Of a stretch of 64,000 bases of DNA, positions 17,193 through 26,337 are shown in pieces (the first letter of the stretch is position 1; the number at the start of each line of letters is the position of its first letter). The notes under the pieces were generated by a model. That model saw only the letters and a program-made list of their open reading frames with translations. It searched no databases and was not told where the DNA came from. This stretch comes from Sporosarcina sp. BP05. Its GTDB lineage: Bacteria; Bacillota; Bacilli; Bacillales_A; Planococcaceae. Location: positions 372,001 to 436,000 of the forward strand of contig NZ_JACFTD010000002.1 in the NCBI RefSeq assembly GCF_014282005.1, written 5' to 3'. The translations under genes and the position numbers were made by a program.

Positions 17193-18099
17193 TTAGATAC
17201 TAAAGCAATAGTTTGTTAGTTGACTAATCGTCAGCCCAGTTTGCTGTCGAATTCTCGCAAGTGTTTGTCTATGATTATCATCAATGATAATTTGGTAACT
17301 ATTCGCGTTTTCTTTATGCGATAATAACGGATTGAATGTTGAAAAAGTAGTATGGATACAGACCTCTTTCTTGGAATTGGCAAACAAGGTGTCTAGCTTA
17401 TCCAGTTTTAAATTGATTTCAGACGTGGGCTTCAATAACTTGAACTTTTCCGACAAGTAAATTGTTGTACGTTTCGCAATCGGTCGGATAGGTTGTATAG
17501 GTAAAGCCTTTCTGTTCATAAATCCATGCAAACAGGGTGAGACAAGGTGAAGAAAATAGTTGATTTGAAACTGATCATAAAGTAGAATTCGGTTTTGTCC
17601 GTCTATAACAAAACGCAGGTTGAATTTATCAAAAAGCAATCGAATCAACCACTCATTTTCCGGGATAGAAAAACTAACAGTCGATAAAATGACTTTGTTA
17701 ACAATTCCGTTTACTATTTTTAAATGGCCATCATCTTGATACCACCACGCCAATGATCGTTCATCTAGATGCTGTTCAATATAGTCGAAAGGAAGAACCT
17801 TTTTTCCGTACGGATACCATTTCTTATACAAATTCGTAATCACTTCATCTGTCCGGGATTGCACGATATAGCTTTCCGAATAGCCCTTTTTGATTCGTAA
17901 ATCCATCACTTTGCGATAGGTCGGGGGAGATAGAGGTATGAAGTTTTTCAAGTGATCATAGCAGTATTCTGCCCATCCAACGTCCTCTGCTCGATGCATA
18001 AACTGAAAGCGAGGGTTTTCTTCCGACCTGCTTCGTAATGCAACCGTCCCCCAACAACTTGCCACAGATATAATTTTGAAACCTACTTGATTCGTTCAT
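17193..18099 (-). pseudogene. LAGLIDADG homing endonuclease, frameshifted
   Basis: The protein has two LAGLIDADG-type motifs, GKLLGDGCI near the start and LAWWYQDDGHL in the middle, plus the family's basic beta-rich segments, so it is a single-chain homing endonuclease. The good start is the ATG at 18099, preceded by AGGAGGTG. That frame encodes the first motif but must shift once near 18020 to join the longer frame, which starts only at 18065. It is therefore probably inactive. Such genes often sit in group I introns, and an intron tail lies next to it in the other orientation. Confidence 0.75.
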
Positions 18100-18368
18100 C
18101 CTATAACACACCTCCTAGATTGCAAACGTTTATTCCAATTGTATCAAATAACTAATTCAATAACTTATAATTGAACCGATATAAAGGGTATAGAACGTAG
18201 TGCACTATAAAAAAGTAGAGGCACTATTTAGCCTTGGTAGTAGCGTCTAAAGCCATACTGATAAATCGGTTGTGCCAATGAAATCTGTAAAATATCTAGC
18301 TATATACGGCTACTAAAAATCCCGGTTTTTAGTATGTCCTAAGTAGCTGCTAACTAGGAGGAAACAAG

Positions 18369-18608
18369 ATGGATCAAGAACTACAAGAACAGAAGCACCA
18401 CCTGGAACAACAACTTCAATGGACTGTGGAACAGGTTCGTATCTTGGATGAGATGAACGTTAAGTTGCATGAAATGAAAAGGATAGCTGAGTACGCTTTA
18501 GCACATACACTTTCAGCAATTGAAATTGAGAGGTTGAATGGAGAACTGGATACATTGAAGAATGAATTCAGTTCTCTGGAACGACAGCTATATCCAATAC
18601 TTCACTAA
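18369..18608 (+). CDS. Small coiled-coil protein, copy 1
   Basis: This 79-residue, charged, almost entirely helical protein has heptad-like spacing (EQKHHLEQQLQWTVEQVRIL, later IERLNGELDTLKNEF). The start follows TAGGAGGAAAC, a good ribosome site, so it is likely expressed. No known domain is seen. A near-identical copy lies at 21289 in a duplicated block, and both copies keep their frame and ribosome site, which suggests the protein is still useful. Confidence 0.65.
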   Translation: MDQELQEQKHHLEQQLQWTVEQVRILDEMNVKLHEMKRIAEYALAHTLSAIEIERLNGELDTLKNEFSSLERQLYPILH

Positions 18609-18798
18609 TTACGGATGCTAGTAGGTCCTCATTTAATCCTGAGTAATTTCACATTAAACGCTGTGAAGTTATTCAGTGAATTCGATGCGATTGAATAATT
18701 TTAAAAGTAGAATCAGATATTCATGTAAGAATCTTAGTACTCTGAAGACGTATCAAGAGATGTGGATTGTTTGCCATTTTGTCATGCACAGCGTCACG

Positions 18799-19115
18799 TT
18801 ACGCCTCCACTTCGCTACAGTCTAATTCGAACGGCTTTGCTGGACTGCTTTCAGGCAAGTCACTGACCCTCGATTCTTCCGAATAGTTTTCGTCGAAGGA
18901 CGTTAATACTTCTACCAATGCGGATCATCCAGCTAATTCTTAGCCTTCGTGTCAATGACCTTTTTGCAATCCGCCAATGTGTACCCTTCACTGAAACACC
19001 CTTTCACCAATCGTGCAGTCGCCTTCGAAGACGAATTAAAGTGCTTGCAAGCTTTGTCATTCAAAGAATCAATGACATAATTTTCAGGTACCTGTGCAAG
19101 GTCGTATTCGAACAA
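18799..19115 (-). pseudogene. Phage replisome-organiser C-terminal fragment, copy 1
   Basis: Read on the minus strand, the fragment encodes VIDSLNDKACKHFNSSSKAT and then GFS/EGYTLADCKKVIDTKAKN, the conserved C-terminal domain of phage replication proteins (Phg_2220_C type). The codon expected to be Trp after KN is TAG, and a further piece of the domain downstream carries a deletion. There is no start region. It is a dead remnant in the duplicated block. Confidence 0.65.
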
Positions 19116-19335
19116 TTCACTACAATTTTATATTTATTCGAAGGGGTTTAGATGGGTAATTGATTATCAAAACAATTTTGGTTTTTTATACAATAGGGTG
19201 AATAGTTGGTTGTTTTTTGTTGCACAGGCACACAAACAACTAATTAGTATATACTTGAATAAACCATTTCACTCAGTGAAGATATTGTAAAAGTCAAATA
19301 GTATTTTGATCTAATTTAAGGAAGGAGATATAAAA

Positions 19336-19536
19336 ATGGTGATTTTAACTTTTCTTATGATTGCTTGGATACTAAGTTGGTTTAAATTTAATAAGTTATT
19401 TGTCCAGGCATTCAAAGAACTATTTAAATTGGAAATTACTAATGCAAGCTACTATTTCGCTTTCTTTTGTATAGGTTCTTTTGGTGATATAATTTTATTT
19501 TTTAAAGGAACATATGAAATTATTTTACTTGGTTAA
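19336..19536 (+). CDS. Small hypothetical membrane protein
   Basis: The 66-residue protein is very hydrophobic, with two probable membrane segments (about residues 2-16 and 39-64) and a short basic link. The start is preceded by AAGGAAGGAG at ideal spacing, so expression is likely. I do not recognise a family. It sits alone between the two duplicated blocks. Confidence 0.55.
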   Translation: MVILTFLMIAWILSWFKFNKLFVQAFKELFKLEITNASYYFAFFCIGSFGDIILFFKGTYEIILLG

Positions 19537-19835
19537 TAAAAAAGTTAAACAAACGGGCACAATGAAATAATAGTGAATCTTTCAAAATCAAGAGGTTAGT
19601 GTACGCTACTATGTTCAGGAATTACTGATTAGAACCAACACCATCACTCCTATGAAACCGGAAGTAGGAGAGACAGATGCAGTGCTAATACTTCTGATAA
19701 ATGGGGTATAATTCAAGGACATTTTTAGTTTCATTTGTGGTAATTATTCCAACTTTTTCATTGCATTGGTTGCGTCACCCGCAATGCTAATTAATGTAAT
19801 CATTAATTATTTAATATAATAAAGGAGTGATAGTA

Positions 19836-20840
19836 GTGAGGAGACTTTTACCCGGATTAATTTGCACAATTGTCATACTAGTCGGCTGCACTGCTCAGTC
19901 AACCACAGATCAAACTCAAGATATCAATGAACTTAAAAAGCAAATTGAGGAGAACTCATTAGAAAAGGAAGCTCTATTAAGTACGATAAAGAATCAAAAG
20001 GAAGAGCTTGAGTTAGCAAAGAATGAACAAGTGACCAGTGATTCTACTACGCTTTTAGCAAAGAATATTGAAAAGTATCCACAAACACTTTATAAGAGTA
20101 GTACATTTGATATTGATGGAGACGGTGAGGATGAAATAATCGAGTTGTATGTGAACGTGGAAAAAATGGAGAATGGATCGTTGGCCTGGGACGATGGACA
20201 GGACTGGTTGTTGGTAGTGAAAGATGGGGGGATCACTTATCCGCTTTTTGATGATTATATTCAGTTAGGATCACTAGATTTTAGTACGACAACCTTTGAT
20301 GGAGAACCAGGAATTGTGATGCTTATGACGCAGCACGCTAATATAACCATTCAAAAACTTACTTATGATAAAAAAGAAAAGGGATATGAGATAGAAACCT
20401 TTTATCATAAGGAGAATATGCAGGATCACTATAATCAACCTGCCTCTTATGGTTTTTTTAAGGATGCATACGAACTAATGGAAATAGCTTTTACGGCTAA
20501 AACGTTGGCAGTCTTAGAAGCTAGTGAGAATTCTCTTCAGGATCGTCAGGAGAGAATGGCAATCATTGAGCCAATCTTAGTTGATGTTGAAAATGCTCAA
20601 CAAAAGTTAAAAGTGGTTGTAGAGCTGAATCGTGAACTAAAGATTTCTTTGGATAGTACAATTGACCTTCTTAACGAAATGGTTAACAATTCACCAACTG
20701 CTGACCAAATGAATCAGTTAAGATCAATCCATAGTGTGTTCACTGAAATTGGAAATGGTGAATTAATCATAGAAGGAGTGAATCAAATTCATCCAGATGT
20801 TAAGGAGAAGTTTCAAAGAATTGGATTCATAAAGTTTTAG
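19836..20840 (+). CDS. Predicted lipoprotein with a Ca-binding-like loop
   Basis: The 334-residue protein starts best at the GTG at 19836, eight bases after AAAGGAG. It has a lipoprotein signal (RRLLPGLICTIVILVGC), so it is probably anchored on the outer face of the membrane. A coiled coil follows (about residues 30-65), then a DIDGDGEDEIIELYV loop of the type found in FG-GAP or VCBS proteins, a beta-rich domain and a helical C-terminus. Function is not known. It lies between duplicated remnants and has no clear operon partner. Confidence 0.7.
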   Translation: MRRLLPGLICTIVILVGCTAQSTTDQTQDINELKKQIEENSLEKEALLSTIKNQKEELELAKNEQVTSDSTTLLAKNIEKYPQTLYKSSTFDIDGDGEDEIIELYVNVEKMENGSLAWDDGQDWLLVVKDGGITYPLFDDYIQLGSLDFSTTTFDGEPGIVMLMTQHANITIQKLTYDKKEKGYEIETFYHKENMQDHYNQPASYGFFKDAYELMEIAFTAKTLAVLEASENSLQDRQERMAIIEPILVDVENAQQKLKVVVELNRELKISLDSTIDLLNEMVNNSPTADQMNQLRSIHSVFTEIGNGELIIEGVNQIHPDVKEKFQRIGFIKF

Positions 20841-20879
20841 GTACATAAAACTATTCTATAGATTCGCTACAATTGTATA

Positions 20880-20990
20880 AGTGATGGGTGCCTGTGCACC
20901 ACGCAATTCAAGCACAATTCTGAGTTGTTTCTTCCGTGAAACTTACATGTTTGCTGAAATTAACTTTAAAGTTTCGTGCACCAAACACTA
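20880..20990. repeat. Hairpin repeat of the GGTGCC family, copy B
   Basis: About 111 bases matching copy A at 16922-17039 from AGTGATGGGTGCCTGTGCACC to CAAACACTA, with point changes that weaken the internal stem. Confidence 0.7.
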
Positions 20991-21008
20991 TTTACTACAA
21001 TTACATAT

Positions 21009-21200
21009 TTATAAGGCGTGGATTAGGTATTTATTGTAATATCTAATCTTCTTTGTGTTTTTATGAGATTGTGTGAATTGTTTGTTGCGCGGGTACCGAT
21101 TTTTCAACATCGTAATACAGCCGTCTCCCAACAACTTGCCCCAACACCTATTTGAATAACTCATAATTGAACCGATATAAAAGATATAGATACGACACAT
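21009..21200 (-). pseudogene. Remnant of a LAGLIDADG endonuclease gene
   Basis: The minus-strand frame contains WGKLLGDGCIT, the first LAGLIDADG motif of the endonuclease at 17193-18099, and the flanking DNA is also similar. After the motif the reading diverges and stops. Only the 5' end has been kept, so it is not functional. It marks the left end of the second duplicated block. Confidence 0.5.
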
Positions 21201-21288
21201 ATTATTAAGAAATGCTAGGGCAATCTCTTCGTATGGGGTACCCGATTTTAAATAGTTACTTAGTAGCTGCTAACTAGGAGGAAACAAG

Positions 21289-21528
21289 ATGGATGAAGAA
21301 CACCAAGAACAGAAGAATCACCTTGAACAACAACTCCAATGGACTGTGGAACAGGTTCGTGTATTGGATGAGATGAACGTTAAGTTGCATGAAATGAAAA
21401 GGATAGATGAGTATGCTTTAGCACATAACCTTTCAGCAATTGAAATTGAGAGGTTGAATGGTGAACTGGATACATTGAAAACTGAATTCAGTTCTCTGGA
21501 ACGACAGCTATATCCAATACTCCACTAA
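21289..21528 (+). CDS. Small coiled-coil protein, copy 2
   Basis: This 79-residue protein differs from copy 1 (18369-18608) at about nine residues and has the same TAGGAGGAAAC ribosome site and the same LERQLYPILH end. It is a charged helical protein with no recognised domain. The downstream DNA is also duplicated. That both copies are intact, while the neighbouring phage-gene fragments are dead, suggests selection or a recent duplication. Confidence 0.65.
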   Translation: MDEEHQEQKNHLEQQLQWTVEQVRVLDEMNVKLHEMKRIDEYALAHNLSAIEIERLNGELDTLKTEFSSLERQLYPILH

Positions 21529-21722
21529 TTACGGATGCTAGTAGGTCCTCATTTAATCCTGAATAATTTCACATTACAGGCTGTGCAAGGAGCTATACAG
21601 TGAATTCACTGCAATTGCATAATAGTAAAAGTAGAATCGAATATTCAAGAGAGAATATCTGTACTCTGAATACGTATCAAGAGATGTGGATTATTTGCCA
21701 TTTTGTCATGCACAGCGTCACG

Positions 21723-22060
21723 TTACGCCTCCACTTCGCTACAGTCTAATTCGAACGGCTTTGGCGGCCTGCTTTCTGGCAAGTCACTGACCCTAGATTC
21801 TTCCGAATAGTTTTCAAAACTCGTCGCATTGAATAACGCCGAAGGGCGTAAGTACTCCTGCCAATGTGGATCATCCAGCTAATTCTTAGCCTTCGTGTCA
21901 ATGACCTTTTTACTATCCGCCACTGTGTACCCTTCGCTGAAACTCCCTTTTACCAATCGTGCAGCCGCCTTCGAAGAGGCTTTAAATTGCTTGCAAGCTT
22001 TGTCGTTCAAATAATCAATGACAGACACATCGTCGAGATCGTTCTCGACATGTTCTTTTT
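21723..22060 (-). pseudogene. Phage replisome-organiser C-terminal fragment, copy 2
   Basis: The minus strand encodes VSVIDYLNDKACKQFKASSK and EGYTVADSKKVIDTKAKN, then TAG, then LDDPHWQEYLRPSALF and FENYSEESRV, a typical Phg_2220_C domain with one nonsense codon at the usual Trp. The same TAG is present in copy 1, so the stop predates the duplication. The upstream part of the gene is cut off by a group II intron inserted at 22061; its likely continuation lies at 23951-24108. Confidence 0.7.
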
Positions 22061-23950
22061 GTGCGCCCAGCATGGGCGTAATCTATAGGGTGGAAGTCCC
22101 GAACTGTGAAGGTAGAAGTAACAGTTAGCTTAACGCAAGGGTGTCCATGGCGACGTGGAATCTGAAGGAAGCGAGCGGCAAACCTCCGGTCTGAGGAACA
22201 CGAACTTCATATAAGGCTAAGTACAATTGGGTGAGTTTGCAAAACAAAACAAAGCCCTTTCTACCGAAGGTTGTACGGAGTAAATGAAGCAGATAGGTGG
22301 AGGGAAAGATTACGCTCTTACCTGGGGAGATCTGATGAACACGCTAAGTTCCCGTAGTAACTTGTCTAGTGATAGACAACTGAATCATCAGAAGTCAGCA
22401 GACGTCGTAGTACCAATTGGTCTAGAACAATTGGGAAGGACTGAACGATTAATGAGAAAATAGCCCTTGGCATTCCGAAGTTTATCATGACCACAGAAAA
22501 CAAATGACCTCACTTGAGAGAAGGTAATGGTGAATCCCATGAGGGTCCTCTTGGAGGGTGGAGTAAACTCGGGCATTAAAAGAACAGCTATTCACGGAAG
22601 GAAGAACTAACGATGCTTATGAATCAAATCCTGTCACGGGAGAATATGCTTCAAGCACTAAAACGTGTAGAAAAGAATAAAGGAAGCCATGGAGTAGACA
22701 TGATGCCCGTACAAACCTTACGTCAGCACATCCTCGAAAACTGGTCATCCATTAAGGAGCATATTCTCAACGGAGCCTATGAACCGCAACCAGTCCGCAG
22801 AATCGAAATCCCGAAACCTGACGGCGGAGTGCGCCTATTAGGTATCCCAACTGTAACAGACCGTTTGATTCAACAAGCAATTGCCCAAGTGCTATCCCGA
22901 CTATATGACCCAAGCTTTTCAGACCATAGTTATGGTTTTCGACCAGGTCGAAGTGCACACGATGCAGTAAGAAAAGCAAAAGGCTATATAAGAGAGGGAT
23001 ATCGCTGGACGGTAGACATGGATTTAGAGAAATTCTTCGATAAGGTGAACCATGACCGTCTAATGAGTACACTTTCGAAAAGAATCAACGATAAACCATT
23101 ACTCAAGTTAATTCGTAAATACTTACAATCGGGTGTATTAATCAATGGGATTGTCCTAGGTACGAATGAAGGAACGCCACAAGGCGGTCCCCTTAGCCCT
23201 CTGCTTTCAAATATTGTCCTAGACGAACTAGACATAGAGTTGGAACAACGAGGACACAAGTTTGTACGCTATGCTGACGACTGTAACATTTATGTGAAAA
23301 CTAAACGTGCAGGTGAACGTGTAATGGAAAGTATACAATCATTCATTGAAACGAAACTACGATTAAAAGTAAACGAAAAGAAATCCGCAGTGGATCGCCC
23401 TTGGAAACGTAAATTTCTTGGATTTAGTTTTACTTCTAACAAAGAACCGAAGGTTCGAATCGCAAAAGAAAGCCAACAGCGAATGAAGAAGAAAATTCGA
23501 GAAATCACTTCAAGGAAGATGCCATATCCAATGGAATATCGTATACGTAAGCTGAATCAATACCTAATCGGATGGTGTGGCTATTTTGCATTAGCGGATA
23601 CGAAGACAATTTTTGCGGAGCTTGATGGTTGGATTCGAAGAAGGTTACGAATGTGCTTATGGAAGAATTGGAAGAAACCTAAAACGAAAGTGAAGAATCT
23701 TATTCGATTAGGTATTGCAGATTGGCAAGCCTATCAATGGGGAAATACACGAAAAAGTTACTGGAGAATATCGAAAAGTCCAATACTACACAGAACCCTT
23801 GGGAATTCCTATTGGAATTCCCAAGGGCTCAAAAGTCTGCAAGCTCGTTATGAAACCTTGCGTTATTTATCTTAATTGAACCGCCGTATACCGAACGGTA
23901 CGTACGGTGGTGTGAGAGGTCGGGAGTTAATCACTCCCTCCTACTCGATT
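22061..23950 (+). mobile_element. Group II intron, bacterial class C type
   Basis: The RNA begins GTGCGCCCAGCATGGGCG, a 5' end typical of class C introns, and carries one reverse transcriptase gene. After the gene lie a domain V-like hairpin (about 23876-23922, with the paired CCGCCGTA and TACGGTGG) and a domain VI-like stem ending near CTACTCG. The 3' end is approximate. It sits just after a hairpin (GTCGAGA with TCTCGAC) and a T-run, the target architecture preferred by class C introns, although here within an old coding frame. Confidence 0.85.
22613..23875 (+). CDS. ltrA: Group II intron reverse transcriptase/maturase
   Basis: The 420-residue protein has the reverse transcriptase blocks in order: PKPDGGVRLLGIPTVTDRLIQQAIAQVL, SYGFRPGRSAHDAV, VDMDLEKFFDKVNH, GTPQGGPLSPLLSNI and the YADD catalytic motif (near residue 222), followed by KFLGFSF and the maturase (X) domain with WIRRRLRM. 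No HNH endonuclease domain follows, as usual in class C. It splices and moves its host intron by target-primed reverse transcription. The frame is intact. Confidence 0.95.
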   Translation: MLMNQILSRENMLQALKRVEKNKGSHGVDMMPVQTLRQHILENWSSIKEHILNGAYEPQPVRRIEIPKPDGGVRLLGIPTVTDRLIQQAIAQVLSRLYDPSFSDHSYGFRPGRSAHDAVRKAKGYIREGYRWTVDMDLEKFFDKVNHDRLMSTLSKRINDKPLLKLIRKYLQSGVLINGIVLGTNEGTPQGGPLSPLLSNIVLDELDIELEQRGHKFVRYADDCNIYVKTKRAGERVMESIQSFIETKLRLKVNEKKSAVDRPWKRKFLGFSFTSNKEPKVRIAKESQQRMKKKIREITSRKMPYPMEYRIRKLNQYLIGWCGYFALADTKTIFAELDGWIRRRLRMCLWKNWKKPKTKVKNLIRLGIADWQAYQWGNTRKSYWRISKSPILHRTLGNSYWNSQGLKSLQARYETLRYLS

Positions 23951-24108
23951 AATACTCTTATACTCTTTGGTTATTGCTAGGTGCATTTTGCCTTCTCTAG
24001 AGGGTGCAATTTGCACTTCCCCTTGGGATGAATTTGCCGTTGTCGATGGCGCATATTGCACCGTCTGACATTGCAGCTTTGTATGAATTTTGGTTGTTAT
24101 CTGTTGCA
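23951..24108 (-). pseudogene. Likely upstream part of the intron-split phage replication gene
   Basis: From the ATG at 24108 the minus strand reads MQQITTKIHTKLQ, a linker rich in Gln and Ser, then GKMHLAITKEYKS, and runs into the 3' end of the group II intron. A low-complexity linker of this kind commonly precedes the C-terminal domain found at 21723-22060. The assignment rests mainly on position and direction. Confidence 0.4.
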
Positions 24109-24128
24109 TAGGCACCCACACAATAATT

Positions 24129-24917
24129 TCATCGAGAGAAAAACCCTTCAACTGGCACGTCATAATCCATGAAAGTCTCACTGAATAAAGATTTGCCAAT
24201 CAGTTCGCGCAAAATCCCTGAATAATAGCCGGGCAGATTTCGGACTTTTTTCGATTTGGTAGTTTGAATAGCAATACGGAGGGCCTGCATGGCCAATTGC
24301 TCGAACAGCTCCCCTTTGTCTTCGTGAATGCTGAATTTTAACATTTGCAGGGACTGTTTCCGGTAGACACCGTAAAAATCACGTGCTAATTTACTTTCTC
24401 CGATGGTTGAAGAAAGATGAGATTTCATCCTGCCAAAAAGTGTAGTAGGCACAATTTCCGAAGGAGACGTTCTTTTAAGGTCTTTAGTATTTATCGCTTT
24501 AGAAAGAAAAGCTTCGAATTGCGGTTTAGCGGGTTCTACCTTACTGGCAGTAGGCTTTTCATCACTCTTAGGGGTGCTCATTTTCGACTGGTCACTAGTA
24601 GGTTTAATGACGTAAATGTTAGCGCCTAGACCGCTAATGACAGGGCGGATATAGTGGATGCGTTCGATAATTTCGAGCTTTTCTAATTTGCGAATGGCGC
24701 GTCGTACAGTCGCGTTGGATTTCAAAATAGCCTTTTCGATTGTTTCGTGTTTCAAATGTGCAGCGCCGTATTTGAAGGAGTAACGACGGATAATATCAAG
24801 AACAGCCCGCTCTGTTTGGTTCATAGCATCCCAATTCGTAAGTACATGTTGCCTCGTCGCAGCGTCCAGACCGTGTTTATTTGTGAAGTGAGCGTATTCA
24901 GAAAGGTAAGTTGTCAT
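24129..24917 (-). CDS. Winged-helix replication-like protein
   Basis: The 262-residue protein starts at the ATG at 24917 with AAGGGGA upstream. An N-terminal winged helix (about residues 30-105) shows TERAVLDIIRRYSFKYGAAHLKHETIEKAI and NATVRRAIRKLEKLEIIERIH. This is a DNA-binding fold seen in phage and plasmid replication or regulatory proteins of bacilli. A polar linker and a helical C-terminus (YYSGILRELIGKSL) follow. It lies in line with the phage replication fragment downstream and was probably acquired with it. The exact function is unknown. Confidence 0.65.
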   Translation of the reverse strand: MTTYLSEYAHFTNKHGLDAATRQHVLTNWDAMNQTERAVLDIIRRYSFKYGAAHLKHETIEKAILKSNATVRRAIRKLEKLEIIERIHYIRPVISGLGANIYVIKPTSDQSKMSTPKSDEKPTASKVEPAKPQFEAFLSKAINTKDLKRTSPSEIVPTTLFGRMKSHLSSTIGESKLARDFYGVYRKQSLQMLKFSIHEDKGELFEQLAMQALRIAIQTTKSKKVRNLPGYYSGILRELIGKSLFSETFMDYDVPVEGFFSR

Positions 24918-25197
24918 AAAGAATATCCCCTTTATTTTTTATATAGAAGAAATGTGGGGGATAGGGGACAACTTTGTGAAAAAAGTTTTACCTTCGACAA
25001 TTCGGGGAAACGATAATTGCATAGGAAAGAAGGTAACCTTTTAAAACTAGTTTTATCACTGTTGTTTTAATTTTAGTTATTAACCAATGAATTTTTTGAA
25101 GGTAATGAATTACCAGTAGTTTAGTAGTGGATTTTATTATAACAATTGGTATAGTTAAAATATAACAAAATTAAACTATACTGGGGGTGTCGATTTA

Positions 25198-26073
25198 ATG
25201 GAAGTTGCATTAGTTTCAGAAGAATTAACTGAAGTACAAATGAAAAAACTCTTGGCTTTTCAAAAGAAAAAGAAAATAGAAGCTTTTCAACTGGCTCTTG
25301 CTGAGTATCGTGATGCAATTGGTGAGTGGGATATGACCAATTTTCAAGATGCAGGTCCTAGGTGGAGGGAGATTGGTGCATTAAAGTGTGATTGTGGAAA
25401 AGTTCTACGCTATCAATACACGGTGACAAATCGCTTAACCGCAGAGATACATAACTTTGGCATTCATCATCTGCAGGCGGAAACCGGGTTTTCTGATCAA
25501 GCAATTCGGGGAATAGGGAAGTATTTGAATGCTGCAGATCGTGAGATTGAAGAAGTTGAACAAAGACTTAAAGAAAACTGGCGTCTAACTTTCGAGATAC
25601 CAGAGTCGTTGGAGCTACCTGATGAATTGCAAAGTACACTCGATGACGGATTGCCACTATCGAAGCGAGGAGAAGAACAACTAATCCGTCTTGTGAATGA
25701 AGCGCAACGGCAAGAATGGAGAAGTTTGCCCCCACAAAGAGCGCCGATTTTAGAATATGAAAGGAAATCGATAAACCTTTTTGGGGAATTGGATTTTACT
25801 AATGATACAAAACCAATTGGACCTTTCGATTTGAAAGAATCGGAAAAAGCATTTGTCATCGGGATGCTAGAGAGTGGTTGTAGTAGCAGTATGGTAATCG
25901 CTGAGGAATTACACAATGCAGGACATTATACCGAGCGTTTTTTAACAGGACGAACGAAACTATATCCCCAATGTGTATATTATATGGATAGACTAGTTGA
26001 AGAGGGACGGGCAGTCTTGATTCAAGACTTTGGCCTACAAGATCGAATGTATAAGTTAGCGGAAATAAAATAA
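25198..26073 (+). CDS. Hypothetical protein, possible DUF3895-like
   Basis: The 291-residue soluble protein has a lysine-rich helical N-terminus, then a CDCGKVLRYQYTV segment with a CxC pair that could bind metal, an acidic helical middle, and a C-terminal domain (about residues 215-290) with FVIGMLESGCSSSMVIAEEL and VYYMDRLVEEGRAVLIQD that looks like a winged helix. The C-terminal part reminds me of DUF3895 proteins, but I am not sure. A near-palindrome (TATAGTT and AACTATA, 25150-25180) just before the GGGGGTG ribosome site may be an operator. Confidence 0.55.
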   Translation: MEVALVSEELTEVQMKKLLAFQKKKKIEAFQLALAEYRDAIGEWDMTNFQDAGPRWREIGALKCDCGKVLRYQYTVTNRLTAEIHNFGIHHLQAETGFSDQAIRGIGKYLNAADREIEEVEQRLKENWRLTFEIPESLELPDELQSTLDDGLPLSKRGEEQLIRLVNEAQRQEWRSLPPQRAPILEYERKSINLFGELDFTNDTKPIGPFDLKESEKAFVIGMLESGCSSSMVIAEELHNAGHYTERFLTGRTKLYPQCVYYMDRLVEEGRAVLIQDFGLQDRMYKLAEIK

Positions 26074-26075
26074 TA

Positions 26076-26122
26076 GCAGAATTCACTATTCAACAAAGGA
26101 GCTGAAAAGTGAATTCTGCGCA
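26076..26122 (+). terminator. Hairpin after the 25198 gene
   Basis: GCAGAATTCACT (26076-26087) pairs perfectly with AGTGAATTCTGC (26108-26119). There is no clear T-run, so termination is likely but not certain. Confidence 0.5.
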
Positions 26123-26337
26123 TACGACAGTTGAATACGTCGATTTTATTGAATTGGTATTTATCATTAGTGTAATTATGTGTAGGGTAACGCACCAACT
26201 GAAGCGCCTATTCCGAACAAGGTTAACTCCTGATTCCATACTCATCCATTTAGCGAAACGTGGCCAGGGGAAACCATAGCCGCGTTTTGTATTTATTGAT
26301 ACGTGGAAAAATGGTAGTGCACCACTTTTTATTCAAA

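Noticed and set aside
18918..19151. Plus-strand protein gene over the duplicated block
   Set aside because: It has no ribosome site and overlaps the recognisable phage replication domain on the other strand.
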